A stretch of DNA of 64,000 nucleotides, from assembly GCA_937928045.1 (NCBI GenBank), contig CALFWO010000055.1, forward strand, positions 111,415 through 175,414. The letters are read 5' to 3'. The position numbers and the translations under genes are program-made. Positions 8,693 to 18,194 of the stretch are shown here, one piece after another. The notes under the pieces were generated by a model. It saw only the letters and a list, made by a program, of their open reading frames with translations, searched no databases and was not told the origin of the DNA. The stretch comes from an uncultured Saprospiraceae bacterium. GTDB lineage: Bacteria; Bacteroidota; Bacteroidia; Chitinophagales; Saprospiraceae. Numbering within the stretch: position 1 is the first letter of the stretch; each line of letters opens with the position of its first letter.

Positions 8693-9010
8693 ATGTTTGG
8701 TGATATGATGGGCAACATGAAACAGCAGCAAGAAGCTATTCAAAAGCAATTGACTGCCAAAGAAATTATTGGAGAATCCGGCGAAGGGGCGATTCAAGTG
8801 ACCTGCAATGGGCTTAGACAGGTTTTGAATGTGGCAATTGATAAATCAAAGCTGGAATGGGAAGATAGCGAACAAGTTGAAGACCTTTTCTTAATTGCCA
8901 CAAATCGAGCTTTGGAAAAGGCAGCAGCTGTTGAACAAGAACTTACTGCTAATTCTCTTAAAGACATGCTGCCTCCAGGGATGGGAGGTTTATCCGGTCT
9001 TTTTGGATAA
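8693..9010 (+). CDS. ybaB: YbaB/EbfC nucleoid-associated protein
   Basis: A small cytoplasmic DNA-binding protein of 105 residues from the ATG at 8693; a GTG two codons earlier (8687) is possible but less likely. It begins MFGDMMGNMKQQQEAIQKQL, typical of the family, then an amphipathic helix, a central beta strand (GAIQVTCNGLRQVLNVAID) and a C-terminal helix ending LKDMLPPGMGGLSGLFG. Family members dimerise and bind DNA as nucleoid-associated proteins. In many bacteria ybaB follows dnaX and precedes recR; neither is present here. Confidence 0.9.
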   Translation: MFGDMMGNMKQQQEAIQKQLTAKEIIGESGEGAIQVTCNGLRQVLNVAIDKSKLEWEDSEQVEDLFLIATNRALEKAAAVEQELTANSLKDMLPPGMGGLSGLFG

Positions 9011-9115
9011 CAATTTCCAATTTCATTGAAATAATAGACCGAGACAATCGTTTTTATGGGAGGTCGGAATGGCTTTTGCTGTATTTGATATTCTCTTTAT
9101 TAATAATATGATTTA

Positions 9116-10351
9116 ATGAAAATCAAACTTCTAATTGTTCTATTTGTACTGCCTTTCTTGGCTTCTGCTCAAATTCCGATGTCCAGTTTAAAGGGATATT
9201 TTGATTTCAATAGCTGTGAAAACTTGGACAGTAGCAATGTGCTAGTTTCTAATTTTGATCCTGGAGTGCAAACCAATATCATCAGAATGGCGGGCCGATC
9301 GAACTGTGAGCCCGATTGTGGAGTTGATGGTTCTTCAATGAGATTTGATGGTCTAATGGATCAGCTAATATTTTTCACTGGTTTTAGCGGAGCATTCGAT
9401 AGAAGGTCCTTTTCAATATCTTTTTATATAAAGCCTGATTTTACAGGATCTTTGACCAACTTGTTTGCCAAAAGAGAAGATTGCTCAGAGGAAAATGCTT
9501 TTTCAATTGATTATAATCCAGCCTCAAACAGAATCTCAGTTTTGGTTTCTGAAGAACCGGGTAAAAATGGAAATGTCTCGGCGACTTTGGATCCTGACAA
9601 ATGTTGGCAACATATCGCTTACGTCCGGGATGACAATCAATCATTACTTTATATTAATGGTGAAATTAGAGATAACTCGTTTGCTTCAGAAAGAATCAAT
9701 TTGACAAGTAGTGCTCCAATGACTTTTTCCAACCAACTCTGTTCCGACAGATATTCCGGACTTTTGGATGAACTCGCCTTTTATGATGATGCGCTAACAG
9801 ATTTTCAAGTACGAGAACTTTACTTAAAACCTGATCAAATAGTCAATAGAGATACCGCTATATTTCTTGGTGATTTTGTAGATATTAAAACAACAAATTC
9901 TTGTGCGGATTCCTATCAATGGTCTCCAAATATTGAAGTGGATGACGCAACCGTTTCTGATACCATATTAAGACCAACAGAAACCAGAACTTATACATTG
10001 GAGTTTTTTGATAATGGTTGCACAGCGACAGATGAGATTACGATCATTGTCAGAGATCCAGATACATTGGATTGTACTACGGTGTATTTACCAAATGCTT
10101 TCACTCCAAATAATGACAATCTAAACGATATTTATCGAATCAATAATCCTAGGACAATTGATGGTTTGATTTCATTTGATATTCTTGATCGATGGGGAAG
10201 TCGCGTTTTTGCTACTGATGATCCTAACGAAGGTTGGGATGGTACTTTTCAAGGGCAAGATGTCAATCCAGGAGTTTTTCTATATCGAATTAGATTTTTA
10301 TGTAAGGCAAACGAAGAAGTCCAATCAGGCAGTTTGACCCTTATAAGATAA
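9116..10351 (+). CDS. LamG-like secreted protein with T9SS type B sorting domain
   Basis: A 411-residue protein with a signal peptide ending LASAQ. Residues ~25-240 form a concanavalin A/LamG-like jelly-roll: SMRFDGLMDQ, FSISFYIKPDF, CWQHIAYVRDD, LLYINGEIRD and LDELAFYDDALTDFQVRELY are the usual landmarks. A short Ig-like segment follows (about 250-325). The C-terminus (YLPNAFTPNNDNLNDIY, DILDRWGSRVF, GWDGTFQGQDVNPGVFLYRI, LTLIR) is a CHU_C / gliding-motility-associated sorting domain. LamG domains commonly bind carbohydrate or protein, so an adhesive role is likely. It is probably surface-attached via T9SS. Confidence 0.88.
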   Translation: MKIKLLIVLFVLPFLASAQIPMSSLKGYFDFNSCENLDSSNVLVSNFDPGVQTNIIRMAGRSNCEPDCGVDGSSMRFDGLMDQLIFFTGFSGAFDRRSFSISFYIKPDFTGSLTNLFAKREDCSEENAFSIDYNPASNRISVLVSEEPGKNGNVSATLDPDKCWQHIAYVRDDNQSLLYINGEIRDNSFASERINLTSSAPMTFSNQLCSDRYSGLLDELAFYDDALTDFQVRELYLKPDQIVNRDTAIFLGDFVDIKTTNSCADSYQWSPNIEVDDATVSDTILRPTETRTYTLEFFDNGCTATDEITIIVRDPDTLDCTTVYLPNAFTPNNDNLNDIYRINNPRTIDGLISFDILDRWGSRVFATDDPNEGWDGTFQGQDVNPGVFLYRIRFLCKANEEVQSGSLTLIR

Positions 10352-10409
10352 GATTTGTTCCTTCCCTCACAATTCCTATCTTGAGGAGGCAAAAACTACT
10401 TTAAAGGAA

Positions 10410-11177
10410 ATGTATAGACTCAGCATTTACTTAACTACTATTTTATTAGTTGTTAATTTAATTTCGTGTCAATCAGATGGTACGGGAGAACCGGAAGTAA
10501 CTGTTGATCAGTCAAAGACTAGTAAGACCAAAGTGGCTGAAGGTCCTATCGAATTATCCAGTACCAAAGAAGCGATAGAGAATAAACAAGAAGCTATTCT
10601 GATAAAAGAGAAGCAGGAGAAATTGGCCAAGTTAAAGGCTCAAAAAGAAGAATTGGATGCTAAAAGATTAGAAACGGAACGCATTGAGGAAGAAAAGAAG
10701 GTAAAAGAACGAGCAGCAAGAAGGAAAAGGGCAAAAATTCGAGAAGAGAAAAGACTTGCTGAAGAAGAAAATCAAAGAAGGTTAGCATCCCAGTCAACAT
10801 CCAGCCAAATTGTAGAGGAATTTGAGGAAATAATACCGGAAGAACCAGCAGAACCTCAAGGAAAACTGCAATTTGTTAGTAGATCTCATGATTTTGGAAA
10901 GATCATGGAAGGGGACACTTTTGAACATGAATTTAAATTCTACAACGCTAGTCAGATTCCGGTTGTAATCTCAAATGTTAAAGCCAGTTGCGGCTGCACA
11001 AAGACCACATATCCGAAAGAGCCCATTTTGCCAGGGGAAAATGGGACTATTGGCGTAACTTTTGACAGTAAAGGTAAGTTAGGCCGTCAGAAACCGTTCA
11101 TGAGTGTGGTTACCAATGGAAACCCTTCTATCTATTCACTTTATATGGATGGAACTGTGGATACGAAAAGAGAATAA
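10410..11177 (+). CDS. DUF1573 lipoprotein with charged coiled coil
   Basis: A 255-residue predicted lipoprotein: the signal peptide ends in LISC, with lipidation at C20. Residues ~55-135 are strongly Lys/Glu/Arg-rich and should form a long helix or coiled coil. The C-terminal ~100 residues are a DUF1573 domain, with HDFGKIMEGDTFEHEFKFYN, VKASCGCTKTTYP and FDSKGKLGRQKPFMSVVTNG. DUF1573 is an Ig-like fold common in Bacteroidota envelope proteins; its conserved CGC motif is present. The biochemical role is unknown. It lies between the LamG cargo gene and the TPR kinase gene with moderate gaps on both sides. Confidence 0.85.
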   Translation: MYRLSIYLTTILLVVNLISCQSDGTGEPEVTVDQSKTSKTKVAEGPIELSSTKEAIENKQEAILIKEKQEKLAKLKAQKEELDAKRLETERIEEEKKVKERAARRKRAKIREEKRLAEEENQRRLASQSTSSQIVEEFEEIIPEEPAEPQGKLQFVSRSHDFGKIMEGDTFEHEFKFYNASQIPVVISNVKASCGCTKTTYPKEPILPGENGTIGVTFDSKGKLGRQKPFMSVVTNGNPSIYSLYMDGTVDTKRE

Positions 11178-11233
11178 TTCAACTTTTCGGCGGTTCAACA
11201 TAACTTAATTACTTTATTTGCTAATAAAGCTCC

Positions 11234-13426
11234 ATGTCCGACTTTAAGGAAATATTTGAGCGTGTTGATAGTTCTATCAGAATAGGTAGGACTGACAAAG
11301 CTATTGAAGTGCTTCAGGCTATAGAGTCTGATCAATTGTCAGTTAATGATCGTCAAAAACAACAATTACTACTAGGGAAAGGATTTGTGCAAAAAGGTAA
11401 ATTTCTTGGTGTTCAAGAATTTTTGGATCAAGCTAAAAGCACTTTGTTGGCATTCAAAAAAAATGAATTAGAAACTTCAAACGGCAAAACCATTGATTAT
11501 TATCTGACGCATGCCGAATATCTGATACAAACTGGAAACAAAGAGAGTGCTTTTGAAGAAATTGAAACAGCTTTAGTCTATGCTAAAGCAAATAGTAAGA
11601 CACCGACTATTATCATGGTGCTTTGCTCCAAAAGTCAAGCTTATATTTCAACAAATAACTTTGATGACGCGCTTAAAACTACTGAGCTGGCTTATCAAAT
11701 GATGTTGGAAAAAGGATTAGAAAAACAAGAAGATTTATTAATCGAAGTTTTCTATCAACTTTCCCAAATTTATATCAAGAAGCAAGACTATGAAAGTAGC
11801 TTGGAATATTCCAAGTCGCTTATAGAAATTGCCAAAAGAAGGAATGAAGTTGAAAAGGAATTAGTAGGGCTTAATAATATAGCTGTTTTTTATGCTGTTC
11901 AATCGGATTATAAAACAGCAATGCGTTATTTCTTGGATGCCCTTGAAAAAGGAAAAGAAATAAATCATCGACCTATTTCAGCCCAGTGTTTAATAAACAT
12001 TGGAACTATCTACGGTCACCTTGATAATCAGTTAGAAGCAGAGACAAGATATCTTTCTGCTTTAAATGAATATGAGGATGTACTAAATCTAAATACGAGA
12101 GTAATTGCTTTCAATAATTTAGGCAACGCTGCTATGGCCAGAGAGCAATTTAAAGCAGCTAGAAAGTACTTTAGAAATTCATTAGATCTTGCTAAGGAAG
12201 CGAAGTATTTACAAATGCAAGCGCATTCTGCAGCTCAACTAGCACGAGCATATCTTTCAGAAAATAAAATTGAGCAATCAATTCCTTTTGCAACAGAGGC
12301 CGAGGAATTACTGAAAGACTTGGGGGATTTAAATGGACGTCAGATTAATTTGATTAATCAAGGCTTGATAGCATTTAAACAAGGCAATAATGATCGAGCC
12401 ATTATTTTAACAAGCCAGGGAATAGCAGCCTCAAAAAGGATGAGGGATGATTCCAGTGAGATAAGAGGCTATAAAGTTCTTGCTAAAATTTATCATCAAC
12501 AAGGAGATTTTGAACAAGCACTTCAATATCAGTTGGTGTATTCTTCGGCGCAAGAAAGATACTTAAGAGAGCGACGTAATAGACAGGTTTTGGACTTGGA
12601 AATTAAATACGCAATTAGGGATAAACAAACAGAAATAGAACAACTGAGGAAAGAGAATGAATATCAATCATTGCTCTTGAAGCAGAATGAAAATATTTCA
12701 AACAAGAATGCTCAATTGATGCAAGTCAATGAAGAACTGCGTCAGTTTGCATATGTGGCTAGTCATGATTTAAAGGAACCGTTGAGAATGATTGGTAGTT
12801 ATACTCAACTTATCCACCGCAGACACAAAGAAGTATTTGACGAAGAATCAACTACTTTTTTCAACTTTGTAAGTGAGGGGGTTACTCGAATGAATACTCT
12901 ATTGGAAGCATTGCTGAGATATGCGACTATTGGAAAGTCAGAAGAAGATTTTGAATGGATTGAGTTAAAAGATGCGGTTGAGTTAGCCGTAATCAATCTT
13001 AGAGTAAGAGTGGAAGAAACCGGTGCTGAAATAAGTTGTGGTAAGTTGCCGAAAGTTCATAGTATTAAATCTTTATTGATTCAATTGTTTCAGAACCTTA
13101 TCGCCAACGCGATTAAGTTTAGAAAAAAAGATACCATTCCAATTATTAATATTGATACTGAAGAATTGGAAGAAGAGTTTGTTATTAGAGTGAGTGACAA
13201 TGGAATTGGAATTGCTCCAGAATTTAAAGAAAGAATATTTGTAATATTCCAAAGATTGCATACACGCGTAGATTATCAAGGAGCAGGAATTGGTCTCTCC
13301 ATTTGCTTGAAAATAGTACAGCGATTAGGTGGGAAAATTTGGGTAGAATCTGAAGTAGGGCAGGGGGCTACCTTTTGTATCACAATTCCTAAACCTCAGC
13401 AAAAGTCGGACTTGCCAAGTTTTTAA
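11234..13426 (+). CDS. Soluble TPR-sensor histidine kinase
   Basis: A 730-residue protein. The first ~430 residues are tetratricopeptide repeats (for example LNNIAVFYAVQSDYKTAMRY and AFNNLGNAAMAREQFKAARK). A coiled coil (about 450-500, ending NEELRQFAYVA) leads to a HisKA domain with phospho-acceptor H511 in ASHDLKEPLR. It is followed by a HATPase domain with N-box LFQNLIANAIKF, DNGIGIAP and GAGIGLSIC. There is no signal peptide or membrane helix, so it should sense an internal signal or a protein partner through the TPRs. The DLKEPLR form of the H-box resembles phytochrome-type kinases. No response regulator is adjacent. Its stop lies 4 bases from the convergent adhesin gene. Confidence 0.9.
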   Translation: MSDFKEIFERVDSSIRIGRTDKAIEVLQAIESDQLSVNDRQKQQLLLGKGFVQKGKFLGVQEFLDQAKSTLLAFKKNELETSNGKTIDYYLTHAEYLIQTGNKESAFEEIETALVYAKANSKTPTIIMVLCSKSQAYISTNNFDDALKTTELAYQMMLEKGLEKQEDLLIEVFYQLSQIYIKKQDYESSLEYSKSLIEIAKRRNEVEKELVGLNNIAVFYAVQSDYKTAMRYFLDALEKGKEINHRPISAQCLINIGTIYGHLDNQLEAETRYLSALNEYEDVLNLNTRVIAFNNLGNAAMAREQFKAARKYFRNSLDLAKEAKYLQMQAHSAAQLARAYLSENKIEQSIPFATEAEELLKDLGDLNGRQINLINQGLIAFKQGNNDRAIILTSQGIAASKRMRDDSSEIRGYKVLAKIYHQQGDFEQALQYQLVYSSAQERYLRERRNRQVLDLEIKYAIRDKQTEIEQLRKENEYQSLLLKQNENISNKNAQLMQVNEELRQFAYVASHDLKEPLRMIGSYTQLIHRRHKEVFDEESTTFFNFVSEGVTRMNTLLEALLRYATIGKSEEDFEWIELKDAVELAVINLRVRVEETGAEISCGKLPKVHSIKSLLIQLFQNLIANAIKFRKKDTIPIINIDTEELEEEFVIRVSDNGIGIAPEFKERIFVIFQRLHTRVDYQGAGIGLSICLKIVQRLGGKIWVESEVGQGATFCITIPKPQQKSDLPSF

Positions 13427-13430
13427 TTTC

Positions 13431-16400
13431 CTATCTCATCAACGTAATATCGCCTCTATAGGTGAATTCTTGTCCGTCAATAAATTTCACATCAATACTA
13501 TATACAAAGACTCCTGGGTTCATAGCTTTTCCTCCAAAGAATCCATCCCACAATTGATTTTCTCCTTGCAAAGGAGAAATCGGAGTACTATTCGAAGACA
13601 CCAGTTCTCCCCACCTGCTATATACTTGATAAGAAGTAATCTCTTCAACTCCTAATCCGACAAACATTGAAAAGAAGTCATTGTTACCATCGTTGTTAGG
13701 GCTAAAGGCATTCGGAATATAAATACCACGATTTTTGTCAACGTTAACTCTGATTGAAGCTTCTACTTCACATCCATTAATATCAACTAATGTAACGGTA
13801 TAATCAGTGTCATCAAATGGCGAAACTTCTACAGCGGTACAGCTTGCTGACAGATTAGAGGAATCAACACAACTAAGCATACTTAAAGGTGACCAGATCA
13901 CTGAGTCTAACGGAAATTGAGTCAAAATAAATGGATTCAATATTGTAGATTCTCCTAAACTTATTTCTTCTATTGTCGCTCCAAATTCTAAAATCATTTC
14001 ATCCGGCTGATCAATATCAATAAACTGCTCATCAAAGCATCCGTTGTCATCAAAAACTTTTACAGAAAGATTATCAGAAGCAAGCACTCTAATGGGTTGG
14101 TTGATTGGTCTTCTCGTGCTGGACCCTACGGAAAATGAAAAAGGGTCACCCGTTCCACCCATTGCATCAACGACAGTCACCACTGCTTGTTCACCAAAAC
14201 AGGCCGGCTCTATGATTGATCCTAATGTAAAATCAATTGGCGGAGGGTTATTTAAAACATAACTTAATACTCCGGTGCAGCCTTTAGAATCTGAAACTGT
14301 TACATCGTAACTTCCTGCAGATACTCCTGTAGCAATATTTGTTGTACTAACATTGGGCAACCAGTTGTAAGAAGCCGCTCCCGGATTTCCTCCTGTAAAA
14401 CCCAATTCAATGATGCCATCCATATCTCCATTACAGCTGGGATCCTTAGTTAATCCAAACTGCGCAGCCAATGTAATTGGCATGGGCTCTTGCAAGTCTA
14501 TGGTTGCAAAGGTTTCGCATTGATTAGCATCTGTAACGGTTACCGTATAGTTTCCCATTGTCAATCCAGAATAAGTAGCTGACATTGGGCCTCCATCCCA
14601 TTGATAACTGAATCCCCCGACACCTCCGGCTCCCATTACAGTGATACTACCATCTGCTCCCATGTTACAACTAACATTTGTAATTGAACTCGGAACAATA
14701 CTCAATGGAGGAGGAGCATCAATGAAAACAGAGTCAGAAAAAGCACATACCAGATCACTAATGGTTACTGTGTTCCAACCTTGACAAAGAGCTATAGCTG
14801 AGCTTTGGCCTGCTCCATTGGTACTTTCGCTATTTTCCCAAATAAAATTATAACTGCCTGAACCCGTAGGCCCACCAGATGCAACAACCGTAGCCTGTCC
14901 ATCACATGGAATTCCGCCGTCACAGTCTACAGAGGTAATCATTGACATTGGAAAATCAGCAATAATATCAGGAGGACATGGCAAAAATATTGTAGAATCA
15001 ACTGAAGGACAATTTGTACCATCAGTAATGGTCACGGTATAACTCTCTCCACATTTTAATGCAATGTTGGTAGCGTTCATTTGACCATTATCCCAAGCAA
15101 AGGAATAATTTCCTGAACCTCCAGAGGCAACCACGGAAATTCTTCCGTCTGTAGTATCGTACGAGCAGGGTGGTAAAACAAGATTGACCATGTCGATCAT
15201 CAAAGGATTTGGAGCCACAATAGTTTCTGAAAGGGTATCTGTACAGCCAACCTGATCTGTTATTGTTACGGTATAAGTTCCTTCTCCCAATCCAGAAATT
15301 GTTTGAGTGGTTTCAAGATTTGACCATATAAAAGTCGAAGGCGCATTAACACTCTCAGTAAAAATTACGGTAATTCCACCGTTCATATCATTTGGACAAC
15401 CTATTCCAACAGTAGTAAATCCTGTGATAGAAGGTCCCGTATCTTGTATGATGTCAAAACATCTGGTCATCAAACAACTATTATCGTCGGTAACTTCCAC
15501 ACAATATTGCCCATCTACCAAACCTGTGATAGTAGGAGTGTTGGCGGTGAAAACCCCGGGGCCAGTCCATGAATAAGAATAATCAGAACCAGTGCCAATT
15601 GTTCCACCTGATCCAGCAACAGTAATAGAACCGTCATTTCCCGGGCCATTACAGGACAAATTAGATTGATTGATAGAATCGATTGTAACAATTAAAGGAT
15701 CCACAATTGCTTGAGATCCAAACATAACGCAACCTGCGGCATCCACTACAGTTACAGAATAAGGACCTTGAGCCAACCCAGAAATCATTTGTGTATTGAC
15801 AGCAGACGTCGACCAAGTGATCGTATGACCGGGCACTCCGCCTAAGGGAAGATTGTTATTTAAAGTGATCGTTCCATCCATGGCTCCTGCACAAGAAGGA
15901 TCGGTTCTATCCAAAGGAAGCAATAATGGTGTAGTTTGTTGGATTGTAATTACACTAGTCTCCATACCTCCAACGGCATCAGAAACAACAACAGTATAGT
16001 CCCCTGAAGGAAGGGTAGAAGGAGTAAAACCTCCGGTACCAACAACGGTAAATGATCCTGTATTTGCAGGATTTGCGACTTCCGTATATGTTGCACTATA
16101 GGGTGGCGTACCTCCTGAAATTTGTATCTGTAATGATCCGTTTGATACCGGAACATCTAATGTGCTACAAGCTCCGTAGTTTACCATCAATCCACCAGTA
16201 GCTCCAGTTACAGTTATCGCACCATTATCCAAATTACCTAATGGGATGGTCATCGTATTATTTGTAACATCTGGTACAAGTGTGTTTGGCAAAGAACCAT
16301 CATTAAATTCCACAGGTGAAATGGTTCCCGATGGAGCGAGTACATCAAAACAAACCTCAAAAATCACATCACCATCATTGAGATCAAGGGTGTTGAAAAA

Positions 16401-16721
16401 GCTAAATACCCAGCTGACATTTAAAATACCTGGGATAGGAATACCTCCTGGAGCTGGATTTGATCCAGTGGCTAATGCTGGAGAGAAAAAAAAGTTTACA
16501 CCATTAGGGTCCGGTAATAATTGTAGTTCTAATGGATTATAGATTAAAGAGAACCCAAATCCAGCAACTCCGGTAAAATTGCTTACAGTTACTGGAACAC
16601 AGACAGTTGTGCCTTGATCTCCACTGACCTCCCCAATATCAAAATTGACTTGAGCATCAATATGAGATATGAATAGCAAGGAAAGAACAGTAAGGAAAAA
16701 TGGGATTAATCTTCTAGTCAT
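13431..16721 (-). CDS. Large surface adhesin: cohesin-like domain, SprB repeats, T9SS type B sorting domain
   Basis: A 1096-residue secreted protein from the ATG at 16721; the frame is open 22 codons further (16787), but the signal peptide MTRRLIPFFLTVLSLLF...DAQ fits the inner start. Residues ~25-175 resemble a cohesin fold (VNFDIGEVSGDQGTTVCVPV, GFGFSLIYNPLELQL, VIFEVCFDV). About eight SprB-type repeats follow, each with a pattern like DGSITVxGxGG, YxWxxG, and GxYTVTVTDxxxC. The last ~90 residues (YIPNAFSPNNDGNNDFF, YSRWGELV, NPGVFVYSIDV, GDITLMR) are a CHU_C sorting domain. SprB is a mobile adhesin used in gliding by Flavobacterium; a similar adhesive role is inferred. It converges on the TPR kinase gene. 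Confidence 0.88.
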   Translation of the reverse strand: MTRRLIPFFLTVLSLLFISHIDAQVNFDIGEVSGDQGTTVCVPVTVSNFTGVAGFGFSLIYNPLELQLLPDPNGVNFFFSPALATGSNPAPGGIPIPGILNVSWVFSFFNTLDLNDGDVIFEVCFDVLAPSGTISPVEFNDGSLPNTLVPDVTNNTMTIPLGNLDNGAITVTGATGGLMVNYGACSTLDVPVSNGSLQIQISGGTPPYSATYTEVANPANTGSFTVVGTGGFTPSTLPSGDYTVVVSDAVGGMETSVITIQQTTPLLLPLDRTDPSCAGAMDGTITLNNNLPLGGVPGHTITWSTSAVNTQMISGLAQGPYSVTVVDAAGCVMFGSQAIVDPLIVTIDSINQSNLSCNGPGNDGSITVAGSGGTIGTGSDYSYSWTGPGVFTANTPTITGLVDGQYCVEVTDDNSCLMTRCFDIIQDTGPSITGFTTVGIGCPNDMNGGITVIFTESVNAPSTFIWSNLETTQTISGLGEGTYTVTITDQVGCTDTLSETIVAPNPLMIDMVNLVLPPCSYDTTDGRISVVASGGSGNYSFAWDNGQMNATNIALKCGESYTVTITDGTNCPSVDSTIFLPCPPDIIADFPMSMITSVDCDGGIPCDGQATVVASGGPTGSGSYNFIWENSESTNGAGQSSAIALCQGWNTVTISDLVCAFSDSVFIDAPPPLSIVPSSITNVSCNMGADGSITVMGAGGVGGFSYQWDGGPMSATYSGLTMGNYTVTVTDANQCETFATIDLQEPMPITLAAQFGLTKDPSCNGDMDGIIELGFTGGNPGAASYNWLPNVSTTNIATGVSAGSYDVTVSDSKGCTGVLSYVLNNPPPIDFTLGSIIEPACFGEQAVVTVVDAMGGTGDPFSFSVGSSTRRPINQPIRVLASDNLSVKVFDDNGCFDEQFIDIDQPDEMILEFGATIEEISLGESTILNPFILTQFPLDSVIWSPLSMLSCVDSSNLSASCTAVEVSPFDDTDYTVTLVDINGCEVEASIRVNVDKNRGIYIPNAFSPNNDGNNDFFSMFVGLGVEEITSYQVYSRWGELVSSNSTPISPLQGENQLWDGFFGGKAMNPGVFVYSIDVKFIDGQEFTYRGDITLMR

Positions 16722-16916
16722 GTTAGCCTGATTTCGATGGCGTCTATAAATGGCTCGTAAAGGTAAGTAATCCATAGATACAATCAATTGTAGTTAACCT
16801 AAAACCACTCAGAAAATATAGACTTTAGGCTAGTAAAGGACGGTATAACCAATTGATTTATTATTCCAATTGACACTTTTTGGGAAACTTATGCCTAGAA
16901 ATTGTCATTAATGAAA

Positions 16917-16954
16917 AAACGGGAAGAAAATGTGATAATATTTTCTTCCCGTTT
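16917..16954 (-). terminator. Terminator of the thioredoxin-SPOR gene
   Basis: A perfect 15-bp stem (16917-16931 with 16940-16954) has an 8-nt loop. On the minus strand it is followed by a T-run, 27 bases after the stop codon at 16981. Confidence 0.85.
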
Positions 16955-16980
16955 CGAAATTTTCTAGGATTGAAACAATA

Positions 16981-17910
16981 CTAGATTTTAGATAAATCCT
17001 TGGTTATTCCTTGTACTCCTTGGCTTTCCATAAGCCTTCTTAATGAATGGGCTTCCTCGATGGAAGAAAAGTCGCCGATTAAAAGTTTAAATACTTCTTT
17101 ATCATTCAACTTGCTAACTTCTACTATGGCTTCTTGGTTGTAAAGCGTTTTAAATTTGGCTGATTCTTTAAGAATATTTCCGTAGTTAGCAAAAACACCA
17201 ACTTGAACAGAATAACCTGATTTTACTTGTGGAACAGCACTCATTCGGAATAGATTAACGTCCGGAGTATTGTATTCTACCTCATTTTTCTCAACATTGT
17301 CCGTGTAACTAGGTGTTTCTAACTCAATAGGATAATCAGTAGTTTCTACTGTCACTTCGTCAACAATATTTTCTTCAGGAAAGCTGGCTGGATTAATTTC
17401 ATAAGTCGGGGCTTCGGCCACCTCGATGATTGGTTCTGGAGTTGCTATCTCAGGTTCACTAGTATAAGTCCGTGTTATCACCCGATTTTCAGGATGATTA
17501 TGAGCTGCCAGAACTTTAAGCATTTTAGAGGGAGGCATTGATTCCTCATATCGACCAACCATTTCACCTTTAGAATTGAAAATTAAAATCGAAGGAAGAA
17601 CAGTGATATTGTACTCATTTTTATAATTGAATCCATCAAAATTGTCAATATCTACCTTTGTTGAGATGTAATTTTCTCTAAGATAGTCTGCAACCTGAGG
17701 ATCAGCAAATGTTGTTTCATCCATCCATTTGCAGGGCATACACCATTTTGCTACAAAATCTACAAGGTATAATTTGCCCTCAGAACCAGCAATTTGCTTT
17801 ACGTTGTTTAGATCGCCTGGTAAAAAAGTAATATCAACATCGGCTTTGGATGTCCAAGATAATAGAGTAAGTAAACCGGTTAGACCGATTAATAAGCTAT
17901 AATTTTTCAT
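16981..17910 (-). CDS. Exported thioredoxin-like protein with C-terminal SPOR domain
   Basis: A 309-residue protein from the ATG at 17910. The frame is open to 18054, but the signal peptide MKNYSLLIGLTGLLTLLSW begins here. Residues ~30-145 form a thioredoxin fold with the redox motif WCMPC and the cis-proline segment NITVLPSILIF. A Glu/Pro/Thr-rich linker (about 155-225) follows. Residues ~230-305 are a SPOR domain (SGYSVQVGVFANYGN, FKLLIGDFSSIEEAHSLRR). SPOR domains bind denuded peptidoglycan at division sites, so this protein is likely a periplasmic thiol oxidoreductase held at the cell wall. That combination is unusual; the substrate is unknown. Confidence 0.85.
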   Translation of the reverse strand: MKNYSLLIGLTGLLTLLSWTSKADVDITFLPGDLNNVKQIAGSEGKLYLVDFVAKWCMPCKWMDETTFADPQVADYLRENYISTKVDIDNFDGFNYKNEYNITVLPSILIFNSKGEMVGRYEESMPPSKMLKVLAAHNHPENRVITRTYTSEPEIATPEPIIEVAEAPTYEINPASFPEENIVDEVTVETTDYPIELETPSYTDNVEKNEVEYNTPDVNLFRMSAVPQVKSGYSVQVGVFANYGNILKESAKFKTLYNQEAIVEVSKLNDKEVFKLLIGDFSSIEEAHSLRRLMESQGVQGITKDLSKI

Positions 17911-18194
17911 GGTACAGGTTTTAAAACCGGAATTGTATTTCGGCTTCATTTGATTGTTTTTACGGTAGTTTTCCAAAAAGGATACAGCTCGGTGTTTTCT
18001 CCCAATTTTTACAAGAGAATTGAAACAGCCGTAATCAGTTGATTTATAAGGCAATTAACGAACCAATTTTCACGGTTTTCCATTCTATTATTCTAACAAG
18101 ATTTTTACCTGTAAATCCTTAGTATTTCGTATGATAGGCTGGCATAACCGACCTTTTTTTCTACCTTCACGCCCTGCAAAGCAAAGGCATCACG

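Noticed and set aside
10383..10389. GAGGAGG as a Shine-Dalgarno site for the DUF1573 gene
   Set aside because: It is about 20 bases before the ATG, too far for ribosome binding, and Bacteroidota seldom use such sites.
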